A stretch of 64,000 nt of DNA from contig NW_020290002.1 in assembly GCF_003144195.1 (NCBI RefSeq), positions 62,001 to 126,000 on the forward strand. The letters are read 5' to 3'. The position numbers and the translations under genes are program-made. Below the pieces are notes generated by a model. It saw nothing but the letters and a program-made list of their open reading frames with translations. It did no database searches and was not told the DNA's origin. Source of the stretch: Ceraceosorus guamensis (lineage: Eukaryota; Basidiomycota; Exobasidiomycetes; Ceraceosorales; Ceraceosoraceae). Positions 46,598-56,456 of this stretch are shown here, piece by piece (position 1 is the first letter of the stretch; each line of letters starts with the position of its first letter).

Positions 46598-47709
46598 ATG
46601 AGCTTGCCAATCCGCTGCTACTCGAGCTCACGCCTGGTCACCACAAAGCACTGCCTCCTACGACTAGGTGCTCCAGAGCAGCACCTTGCAACACCCAAGC
46701 GCCATTCGTCCATCGCGTCTCGCACCGACTCGCGCAGCCTCGCGAGCAAAGCCGCACATCGAATCGGGTCGGCGACGACGATGACAGACTTTCAACCGCC
46801 CGCTCTGTTCAGCTCGAGCGAGCAGCGCGCCCCGAGCGGTCAGTCAAGCTCATCGGCTGCCAGCAAAGACTTCTCATCTGCCAAGCCGCTCGAATCCATC
46901 ACGACGCACGATCAGTACCACAATGCTGGTCTATCCAAGTCCGATCTGCCTCGATCGCCCATCTCTCTCTTCCACGCGTGGTTCGAAGAGGCCAAGAAGG
47001 CAGACATTTTGGCTCCCGAGACCATGACGCTCTCCACGGCTAGTCTGATGCAGGGCTCGCAAGGCATCACTCATGCTCGACCCAGCTCTAGAGTGGTGCT
47101 GCTCAAGACACTGGATCAGCGCGGCTTCATCTTCTTCACCAACTACTCTTCCCGCAAGAGCGGAGAATTGCAGAGCAACCCGTGGTGCAGCTTGACGTTC
47201 TACTATGATCAGCCACTGCATCGATCGGTGCGCGTGTGTGGCAAGGCGGAAAAGCTCGGTACGGACGAATCGCAGGCTTACTTTGACACTCGGCCCTTGG
47301 GAAGTCGGATCGGCGCGCATGCCAGTCCTCAAAGTCAGGTCATCAGCGATAGAAGGGAGCTGGAGGAGCGGGTGCAAAGTGTGGAGCACAGGTTCGAAGT
47401 GCCCGGTGCGGCTGGTCTGCATGGTGCGCCTCCGCCAGATGAGGGCAAAAAGATTCCAGTGCCCGAATATTGGGGAGGCTGGCGCGTCATCCCAGATGAG
47501 ATTGAGTTTTGGTTAGGAAGGGAAAATAGACTGCATGACAGGTTCCGGTGAGTTGATCATCTTCGCATACATTCGCCCTTGCAGCTTGCTCGCACTCGAG
47601 CTGATACCCGGCCATGGCTCGATTTCTTTGCAAAAGTTACACGCGATCACTCGAGTCGGCCAAGGACGCAGCTGACGATACGTGGCAGTTGGACCAGCTA
47701 GCTCCCTAA
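46598..47709 (+). CDS. PDX3: Pyridoxamine/pyridoxine 5'-phosphate oxidase
   Basis: FMN enzyme making pyridoxal 5'-phosphate (vitamin B6 salvage). Exons 46598-47547 and 47637-47709 (intron 89 nt) give 340 residues. FMN and substrate blocks: SRVVLLKTLDQRGFIFFTNY, SSRKSGELQSNPWCSLTFYY, QPLHRSVRVCGKAEKL, YFDTRPLGSRIGAHASPQSQ, EYWGGWRVIPDEIEFWLGRE and NRLHDRF. Exon 2 was chosen because it supplies the expected ending, DDTWQLDQLAP then stop, matching the family W-x3-(R)L-x-P tail; its acceptor is AAAAG. Two starts are possible: 46598 adds a basic, Ser-rich leader (MSLPIRCYSSSRLVTTKHCL) that could target mitochondria, while the ATG at 46781 (MTDFQPPALF) gives a 279-residue cytosolic form. Tail to tail with the nitronate monooxygenase gene, 126 bp apart. 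Confidence 0.94.
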
Positions 47710-47835
47710 GAAGAAACACACTCTCTCTTTCGCAGATTTCCAGCGCGCAATAATGAGATTCACATGCAACATCCACTGCTAGCCAAGCTCGGCACAGCCT
47801 GAAAAGCGCCCTGAGTGCATCAGGGACGTGACGAA

Positions 47836-49479
47836 TCAAAGACGTGGGCCAGTGACGACGAGCTCGCGACCTGCGCCACACATGCAAAAGCATTCGTGTT
47901 CGAACGGACCATCATGGTCAGCAAGGTTCGTTCGCGCCTGCTGCTGCTGTTGACTCACCAGATTGAAGTACATCCACAGCCTCATTTACCATCTCTTGGA
48001 TAATTTGCGCAGCGGGCTTGATGTCCTCTAAAGATTAAACACGGCCAAAGTCTGAGCTACCGACTTGAGGTCACGTTGCCCCACGAGGAGATTCGAAACG
48101 ACTCACCAATCACGCTTGCGCATTTGCCGAGCAGGTAGCGCTCGCGAGCGCCTTCCTCTGCTGTGCCCTTCTCGTCATCGTTCTCCAAATCGTGGTAGAC
48201 AGGAATCACTCCTTGGGAAGTGAGCTTCTTGATCTCGTCTGGACGATCCTCCCACTTTTGGATGTACGGTGTGTTCTTCAACCTCAAGGGTCGACCGGTA
48301 AAGATGATGGTGCCTGTCGGGCACGAAATCCGCGCGAACGTAGCGCGTCGTCAGTCACCACACAAAGTCATGTCGTAGACCAGCATCGTACTCACGGACG
48401 TCGGTCTCGTGGGTGCTGGTCAACACGGCTTCCTTGTGCTTGCGAGGAGCGCCGGACTCCTGCGAAGCGACAAATCTCGTGCCGACCCACACGCCATCCG
48501 CACCGAAGCAGAGCGCAGCAGCGAGACTTTTGCCTCTGAAAATGCCACCAGCAGCGACAGTGAGGATCTGCTTGCCCGTCAAGGGGCTCTTGTGTCCTCG
48601 CGTAATGTCGACCACTCTAGGCGCGAGCACAGAGAGGGGAATGTCACCAGTGTGGCCTCCACCTTCTCCGCCTTGAAAGATGATCATATCTACGCCACTG
48701 GCAACGCTGCCCTTGACGTGCTTGGGGTGGCCAATGATACCCGCGCACACGATTCCAGCCTTGTGCAGCTTCTCGATGATTTCTTTGGGCGCAACTCCTA
48801 CGGCCGAGCTACATGAGCATCGCGAGAAAAGTTCCTTGTCAGTTTCGTGCAGCAAACGCGTGGCAGCCTCGAGAAGAAGAGCAACGGCTCACACAAACAG
48901 CTTGGCTTTCGCCTCGATGATGATGTCGATGAGCTCTCCAAGCTTGCCTCCAGTGTAGTCATAGTCTGCAGCGCAAGGTGCATACAGCCCGCTCAGATCA
49001 GGACAGGCTACAAGTCATCTTAGTCAGCAACCACGCTAACGCTCACTCGTCTTTCTGGCACCTTCTCCAACCTTTGGCAGCAAAAGGTCGACACCAAACG
49101 GAGCGTTCTTGTCGTTCAAATTATCCTTGAGCTCCTTGATCTGCTCTCGCAGGAAATCTGGAGTGTAGCCGACACCTCCGATGACTCCGATACCGCCTGC
49201 ATTTGTCACTGCTGCTGCGAGCTCAGGACCAGCTGCGACGTTCATGCCAGCGAGCTGACGACAGGCGATTGAAGGAGGACAGTGAAAAGCTTGATGAGTG
49301 TGCCGCACTTTGTCAAGATCTTGACACGTGTAGCCGAACGACTCACCATGATCGGATGCTGAAGGGCGGAAAGTAGGTGACGGGATGTGTCAGCTTCGCA
49401 CATCGTTACCGACGGGGCACACCAGTCAGCTGTTCACCTTGATGCCGAAGAGTTCGGTGAGTGGCGTGCGGAGCGACAT
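47836..49479 (-). CDS. Nitronate monooxygenase (2-nitropropane dioxygenase family)
   Basis: FMN enzyme oxidising toxic alkyl nitronates such as propionate-3-nitronate. Eight exons: 49438-49479, 49347-49358, 49047-49254, 48893-48965, 48396-48808, 48107-48313, 47959-48027 and 47836-47870, summing to 352 residues, the family norm. The N-terminus MSLRTPLTELFGIK joins HPIM, encoded by a 12-nt micro-exon, then LAGMNVAAGPELAAAVTNAG GIGVIGG. Catalytic and FMN blocks: GVDMIIFQGGEGGGHTGDIP (with the active-site His), VAAGGIFRGKSLAAALCFGA and DGVWVGTRFVASQES. The last 11 codons rest on a single short exon and are the least certain part. Every junction keeps phase. The micro-exon is well supported because HPIM completes the conserved opening of the family. 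Confidence 0.93.
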
Positions 49480-50808
49480 GTTGGCCTGGTTGTTGAGGTG
49501 AGCCTAGTACGAAATAGGGGATCGCGACGAGATGGGCTAGCAAGCTGGAGAGGGGGTGAGGGGTGGGAGAGACAATCAACTGCTGCTGCAGTTTTGGATC
49601 ACAGTACGACTTGTTGTCCTCGCGCTATCCCGACTCGAGGCACACATTCCCAAACACCATCAGACGAGCGAAGCGCGAAAGCGGGGCCAAAAGACAGGCT
49701 TGGCTCGGCGGTACCAAGCAACCGATCGCGCGAGCCGAGCAATGTAGCGGTGGGTGGCCCCTCCCCGCGCAAGCTGTAGCTGCTGCGTGGCGTGGGGTAG
49801 GGTAGCACGCGGTGTATACGAACTGTCACCTCGACTTCCGGCAACTGAAATCGCGAAGAAGCCGGTTGAGCGCGCGGATTTCTGCTGTGAGGTACCAGGC
49901 ACTAAGGCCTCAGACGAGCCTTTGCCCCTGCCTGTACGCGTAGGTTGAAGGTTGCTAATGTCTGCAGCTTAATTACTGTAATTCTCCTTTGCGCTTAGCA
50001 GCGTATCTATTCACGATTACAGCTGGGGTCTGCATGACATCTAATCGAGGAATGCCTGCCACAGCAGGCCATGCAGCAGCAGGCAGGTCACTGATCATCT
50101 AATCGGCTCCCCGCCAGATGGCCGCAAGATTTCCAAGGTGCTTGCTCCGTTTGATGCTGGACCATCAGGTATACCGCTATAGATTCTCCCACAGTCGCCG
50201 CGAGCTTTGTGTGCACGCCAGCAGACAAGCTCGACCACGTGATCACATCGACACATCACCGATGCTCACGAACCTTTCAAGCTTCTTGCCCTTTCATATC
50301 GTCTTCCTTCGCCGCCCTCTGCTTCTCCCGCCTACTCCAAGGCGCCACACTCGTCATGTCTGTCGATGGGTCAGCGATGCATATAGCGCTTGTATCACGA
50401 TGGCACGTGCCACGTGACTCTAGGAACTCTCGACTCTGACTCTTGACTGATGGCGTCAGCATCCCTGCGAGCTCATCATCACGCATCCAAGCGCGTTAAC
50501 TGATCAAGGTTAAAGCCGCATTCAAGATTGTTTTCGATCAAGGGCGCGAAGGTAGTTTCATACAACGATCCCGAGACAGATTGATTCACGATCTGTGACA
50601 GCAATTAAGATGCCGCTTCATTGCCAGACCAGTATAGCGCACTCTGATGCACGGCCATCAGACCCCATCTTCGGTGACCGGGCCGTGCAGACGAAGCCAG
50701 GAGTGACGGAGGACGGTCGGAGGCATCGTGCCAGCTAGGCTCCAGGACGTGGACCGATTGCCTTTCCAGAATCGCCTTTATTCGCAAGGCGTGAATGGTA
50801 GTCGAACG
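49480..50808. other. Intergenic region, no supported gene
   Basis: About 1.3 kb: promoter side of the nitronate monooxygenase and 3' side of the SDR gene. ATTCAAGATTG and GATTGATTCACGATC words occur at 50520-50597. Nothing coding is supported. Confidence 0.55.
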
Positions 50809-51735
50809 TCAGCTTTTCGTGTGACTGCAGTTCTCAATGCGGCAGCCTCGAGTTGCAAGCAAGCACCCACTCTTGATCGTTTGACCGGTAATGTTGTCAT
50901 CCTTCAGCAGGTAGAGATACGTCTGAGCCACATCCTCAGGATGGCCGACTCTCCAGGTAGGCTGCTTGCTCGCCTCCTCCAGCAGGTAATTCTTCACCTC
51001 AGCTGGAAGCCGCTCGAACAGCTCCGTCAGGGTTGCACCCGGCACAACCGCATTGACGCGAATGCGTCTGGGCGAGAGGTCGAGCGCGAGACCGCGGGCT
51101 AGACCGTACAATCCAGCAGCCAAGCCGCTCATGATCTGCACGGCAGGGCATGGTGAAGTGTTCGTCTTAGCATTGACTCATCTCGACCAAGAGCGTAGTC
51201 CGCGGCATGGCACGGCAAGCCATGCCAGGACCCGACTCACCCCGAGGCCCGGAATAGGCTGGTCAGCATTCGTGCCGCTGGTAAAGACGATGCTCGAGTG
51301 CGGTTTGAGATGAGGAAGAGCGGCCTTGATGGCGAGGATGACGGAAAAGTATCTGACGCTGCTCCTCTCCACGATAGCCTGATAAGTGACCTCCTCCAAA
51401 GGTAGAGGGTCCAAGCTATCTCCAGCCGAGTGGATCAGTCCATCGATGGGTCCCACTTTTGCGAAAAAGGCATTCAGCCTACTCTCCACCTCTGGGCCGA
51501 ACAGATCCAGGGCGTGGCCCGAGGCGCGAGAAGGGTCGGCATTGAATTGCTGCTCCGCATCGCTCAGCTTCCGAACCGCTTCTTCCACTCGAGCCGAGCC
51601 AGAACTGCTTACCACCACTGATGCTCCTTCTTCGATCAGCGCGCTTGCGACCGCGAACCCGATGCCGGAGGTGCCACCGAGCAGCACATACTTTTTGCCC
51701 GCCAACTTTTGGGATGTCTTGGGTGCCGCTGGCAT
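50809..51735 (-). CDS. Short-chain dehydrogenase/reductase family protein, atypical active site
   Basis: Exons 51241-51735 and 50809-51135 (intron 105 nt) give 273 residues. The nucleotide-binding half is classical: KYVLLGGTSGIGFAVASALI (the Gly-rich TGxxxGIG turn), an adjacent SSSG after the second strand (suggesting NADP preference), DGLIHSAGDS in place of NNAG, and SIVFTSGTNA with the catalytic-position Ser. The YxxxK motif is absent: the helix reads IMSGLAAGLYGLARGLALDL, so the usual Tyr/Lys pair is replaced. RIRVNAVVPGATLTEL and RVGHPEDVAQTYLYLLKDDN are normal. A known fungal SDR subgroup has a similar non-canonical helix. The C-terminal 20 residues are doubtful: a further intron starting near GTGGGT (about 50860) could change the ending, which lacks the usual DGG. 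Confidence 0.8.
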
Positions 51736-52729
51736 TGCGAAGGATTTCGGAGGGCAATGGTGGTCTGGAAGGAGAAATGGAGATCGACTCTGAGTGGGCT
51801 GGATCGAGCTTGTGTGTTCGTGATGAGGTGAGAAGTGATGGAGTCACAGCTTACCACAGTCTTGAAGCTGCCCCTCTTATACTTTTGCTTGATCCATCCA
51901 CGCACATTGTACGCCTCGATACGTTGTGCCACATTGCCATCACCCACCGACTCTGATCAGGAAGAGCCGTGGTTGATGCTCTCAACCGCTCGCAATTCCA
52001 TATGCCCGACGTGATGAGTTAGCTTGTGACGCCACCACCATTACTGCTACGACTACATCACGGCACGAACTCTGATCCAAGGGACGCCGGCACGCTTCAA
52101 CGAGCGCCATTGTTTGTGCAATCTGCCCCAAATCCTACCTAGCTGCCTCGGTGTTTGAGCTCACAACAAGGCTTCAGTCGATCAGACGCTAGTTCACCCT
52201 CGGGCGCGGTGGCCGGCAATTTGCCGCTCGAATTTGTCATCTTTCATGCATCGACGACGATCACAAGCGAGCGCGCGGCGGCGGGGATGGGTCGAAGATA
52301 CCATCTACAAATTAAGAGAGTCACGAGTTGTATGGTCATGCTGGACAAGCAAGCACGCTGATGAGCGCTGGATTGGATTGGATTGGATTTCATATTCTGC
52401 GTGGATTGAACACGTCAGAATCACGAATTCGGCTTGCGAGAGACGGCGAGTGCCCGATCGAGCGCCTTCGGATCTACCAGCTCGCATGTGCGCAATCACA
52501 TCAGGTCGCTGCGCCTGGCAACGCCAATCACGATCCCTTTTCATCAGCCGACATGTCCCACACGCTTCATGTCCACCTCGCTTCAACTCTTAACCCCTAC
52601 ATCACATTCGCCTCGGGAATCCGTCGTACTACAGCTCGAAACTTTGGCGTCGCCTCGACCAAGACCGATCAACAAGGTCCGTGCAGTTTTGGCCCTCATG
52701 CTCACTACTAAGCAAGCATCCTCCGCACA
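51736..52729. other. Intergenic region, no confident gene
   Basis: About 1 kb: promoter side of the SDR gene and 3' side of the symporter gene. A TGGATTGGATTGGATT run lies near 52371. A plus-strand frame from about 52553 begins MSHTLHVHLASTLNPY and continues basic and presequence-like, but it would have to splice into the symporter's antisense strand, so it is not called. Confidence 0.5.
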
Positions 52730-55623
52730 CTAGGCCGCAGAGACGCTCTTGCGGTCATCTCCGGCGTCTGAAGTGTTTCCGGCAAGTCCCTTCGCGTCGT
52801 GCCCAGTCTCCGGTTCGTAGAGATCACCCTCAAATCCGGCTCTGTCGCGAGGATTGCCAGATCCATGAACACCGTGCAGGTCTGCAGGTCTATCTTGAGG
52901 CAGAGCGTAGTTGGTCGTGTCGAAGTCAACGCGCTGCAAAGAGAACTCCCTTCCTTGCACACGAGCGAAGAGCCACTGAGCGCCAATGCGAGCTCCACCA
53001 CTGGCCAGCGACCATCCTACAGAGCCAAGTGGCGCAGCGAAGAAAGCCATAAGCACGCTGTAGTCGTCGCCGCCGACGTAAAGACCTTGGGGTAGGATGA
53101 TCAAGTCTCCGCCCGCCTTTGCGTCTCCGTGGTAGTAGATCGTTCCTGCTATGAAGACAGTGAAGAAGCCTCCGCAAGCTCCGATGAACCTGGAGGACCC
53201 AGACGATGCGAGGGAAGTAAGCGCTGAGCCGAGAATCGCATCCGTGTGAAAAGATTTCTTGGACTCACACGTCGAGGCCATTTAGCCACCATAGCTGGGG
53301 GATCAAGCCGAGCAAAGTACCAGGCAAGACTGCTGCAGCACCGAGATCCGCAATCAGGAACACCTGCAGAATGTCGACATTCTTGACGGCAAGGACCACT
53401 GCAGGGACGTTGAGCGCGACCAGGATTAACCTACACCACCAGAGATTGACGCGTCCAAGCACTGCATGGGAGAAGGCGCAAGAATCAATTCCCGTTTCAC
53501 GTGTCGAGGTGCAACGGTCGAAGAGACTTACAGACGTCATTTTCAATAGTCGAAATCTGAGCGCTCTGGAAGGTGTCGTACGCCTGTTTCCAAGGAAACG
53601 TACTAGATTAGCAAGATGCACTGCTACGTGGCCAAAAACGTCAACAAAACTCTCGACCCAGTCACTGACAGAGCTTGTGAGTGCGCCGGCGAGAACAAGC
53701 ACGATGCCTTGGACCCAATTCGGCAAAGTGGCGATGATGTAGAAGAAGTTGGAAGAGCCATCATCCTCCGGAGTGATGCCGTCAAAAAGTCCGGCCCATT
53801 GGGCGAGGGGTCCAGTGATGCCGACCAGGAAGCAGATGGCGAAGAGGGGTAGAGTAGCGAGAGCTACGGACAGGTACAGCGTCTTGTTCGTCTTCGACGC
53901 AAAGGCGCGCTGCCAGAAACCTATTGTGGGACATGACGTAAGAGGAACGCCATTAAAATTGGACTTTGAGATCTGAGACGTTCACGAAACGTACCCTGGT
54001 TGAACATTTGCGAGAAGATGAGCGCGGCAGGCAAGATGAAGAAAAGCTGGCCACCCAAGCTGTGAGCCTTCAGCAGACCGCTGTCATCGATTCGCTGCTG
54101 ATCGAGCTCAATTCGAGTACCGATCGCTGCTCCACCAATGGTAATGAAGATGAGGATGATGATTGACTGCACATTGTCCGTCCAGAGGGACGCTTGGAAT
54201 CCACCATACGCTGTGTAGATCGTGGTGATAATCGCCACAATTAGGGCTGCAATCGTCGGGTTGACCCCCCCGAGGGTGGATACGACGCTACCGTACGTGT
54301 TGAGCTCGACCAGCATGAAGCAAAGCATGAAGGCGACAAACTGTGGACAGATACAATGGGGTGGCGCAATGTCAGCTGATCACTTCCGACGCGCCTGTCT
54401 TCTCTTCTGCATGCTTTCAAGCCCACTCACGACCACTGCGATGAGGACACCAACGGGCCAGCCGAAGCGTACGCGCACGTATTGAGCCATGGTGAAACCA
54501 TCTGGGCACAGCTTTCGCATCTGCGGTCCGAGCCAAGCAAAAAACCAGAGAGGGGCGACTGTTGCGAAGGCGTACGCGGTGAGTCCAAGGATTCCTGCGT
54601 CTGGAATAACGGCAATTTGCGGATAGCCAAAGAATAGCGAGGAGGACATGTCTGTGACGCAAAGGATAGGAAAAACGGGACGCAATCAGCTTGACTGTGC
54701 AAGCCCGCACGTGCGGGCAAATTCCCTTGCGCCGCGCTCGGCACGCCCGACCTGTCTTGAGTACAGCTGCGAAGCGATGCCTCAAATTGGTGACACTCGG
54801 CTTGCCGGCACGGCGCTTAGGCAGAAGGAATAGAGCAGCTTCCCGTCGCGAGCATTATCTCGATCCGGTTTGAGCCGATTGGATGTGCGGTACCCAAGGT
54901 CAGCGGGCAAGCGACTTCGTACGACCAAGCAAAGCGACCATGATAGGGAGCGCAGAGCCTGTGCGACGCGCATCATCTTGAGCTGACCTATGGGCCACTC
55001 CAATGGCGAACGGTATGATCTCAGCAAGCCCGAAGATGGCGCGCCAGAGCGAGACCGAGAGAGGCTGCGCCCTGGCACACCAACTTCCAGCAAGCACCCG
55101 TAGCTGATGCTCCGGCTGGTACAGTGCAGTAGGTGGGTTGAAGAGTGCGACTTGCCGATTGCTGGCACGAGTTTGATCGGCGGGGGCAGGAGTGGCGTCT
55201 TTGCCGCACACTCCCCTCTCGCCATCTGACCGCACCGAGCCGGAGTAGGAGTACTTTGGGGTCTGGTTTTGCTGGACAGCGAGATCTAACATTACCGATA
55301 TTGTATGCGTCTGCGCGGCGCGCTTTCCATGTGCTCTGATTCCTTGGACGGGCGCTCCAATGGTCTGCTCGTTGCTCAAACTAACTGCTTGCTATCCAGT
55401 TCAAAGTGAGTGGCAAGGCTGAGAAGGCCATGTGAGTGTGAGCTGACTGCAGTGCAGACGAATGGCGCATGCCACTCCCCATTCTCTGCTCACCGCTCTG
55501 CGTTCGAACACCTCCCAAGAATTGATTCTTGTTCTTGACGCTGTAACCCGCGTACAGGCCCACGAGCATGAAGCCGCACAGCGTGGAATACACCAGCGCA
55601 TTTGCTTGATGGACGCTCAACAT
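52730..55623 (-). CDS. Sodium:solute symporter family transporter
   Basis: Eight exons: 55512-55623, 55386-55442, 54431-54651, 53995-54340, 53670-53920, 53532-53583, 53269-53461 and 52730-53189, totalling 563 residues in phase. It is a polytopic SSS-family protein (the family of the fungal urea transporter Dur3 and sodium/proline carriers). Visible segments: TLCGFMLVGLYAGYSVKNKN, LPLTLNWIAS, FFGYPQIAV, TAYAFATVAPLWFFAWLGPQ, MRKLCPDGFTMAQYVRVRFG, LNTYGSVVSTLGGVNPTIAA, YTAYGGFQASLWTDNVQS, GFWQRAFASKT and AYDTFQSAQISTIEND, followed by more membrane spans and a hydrophilic tail. The substrate cannot be told from sequence; it looks like a Dur3 relative rather than Dur3 itself. Introns are 69-90 nt except intron 2, 734 nt (54652-55385), whose donor is GTTAGT. 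Confidence 0.86.
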
Positions 55624-56456
55624 TTTGCGGGAAGATCGAGAGAGATGGAGGGAAGAGCGGAGATACGGGAAGGGAGAGATGTGAGGATGAGGAGCAAAGG
55701 GTGAATGGCGCCAATCGTGGGCGAGTACGATGAATGCAGGGAAGAAAAACGTCGGGAAGAAGGGTCAGTCAAGCCTTGCGGGCCAAAGGAGGATGCGGTA
55801 AAGAAAGCCACGCGGCCAATAGCTCCTCTCTCACCCCGACTCACAACTCAAGGCTGTTGTGACTGCTGTGGCGAGGCTCCCGCGCACATGTGTACCAAGA
55901 TGCAGGCACACCCGCCTCTGCATGGCTGCTGATGCTTGCGAGGGATTCGAGGCATCGGCAGATCTTCGGCGGCGGAGCCTTCACATTCAATGGCAATACA
56001 CGTGACAAGCTCTGCGAGAATGTCTTTAGGCCGAACATAGCCAAACGTCATCAGATAGGCGCCGGCTTGTGTCCCATCGCCATCGGCTATCGCGCAGATC
56101 ACGAATCAAGAATCGTGAATCACTCATCAGACTCGAGGCTGAGTGGAAGATTCACGTGATTCACATGGTATTGGATGGGCGAGGCGGCCACTCAAGACTC
56201 TCAGACTCTCATCATTGTGTGCGTTCTACCACCATCCATTCCAAAGTATATCAGCAGACACGCCTTTGGAAAGCATCCGATATTTTGAACAGCTTCATCG
56301 CGGAGCTGTGGCGGCACGCAAGCTCGACAGAGTAAGAAGCTCAATCATCTGACCGCATACATGCTCACTTCGCCGGAGACTCACGATCGTGTAGCGCTTT
56401 CACCTTGTGACGGCTTTCGCACATATCTCGTTTCGCTCTAAGGAAGCTGCATCAAG
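55624..56456. promoter_or_regulatory. Divergent promoter region of the symporter and the 56.5 kb gene
   Basis: An 833-bp gap between divergent genes. A GAATCAAGAATCGTGAATCA cluster followed by ATTCACGTGATTCAC lies at 56098-56165; the latter contains a CACGTG E-box core. Purine-rich AGAGAGATGGAGG stretches occur just upstream of the symporter start. Confidence 0.5.
56098..56165. repeat. GAATCGTGAATCAC cluster with palindromic CACGTG core
   Basis: AATCAAGAATCGTGAATCAC and, 30 bp on, ATTCACGTGATTCAC, a near-perfect inverted pair of the word family centred on CACGTG. Confidence 0.75.

Noticed and set aside
46219-47043. 274-codon plus-strand frame overlapping PDX3
   Set aside because: Overlaps the PDX3 exon in another frame and has no recognisable feature.
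47736-47802. Alternative PDX3 last exon after TTTCGCAG, in phase
   Set aside because: It is in phase but ends without the conserved W-x3-(R)L-x-P tail; the acceptor at 47636 supplies TWQLDQLAP and is preferred.
52553-52711. Presequence-like plus-strand frame MSHTLHVHLASTLNPY
   Set aside because: Would need to splice into the antisense of the symporter exon; no second exon found.
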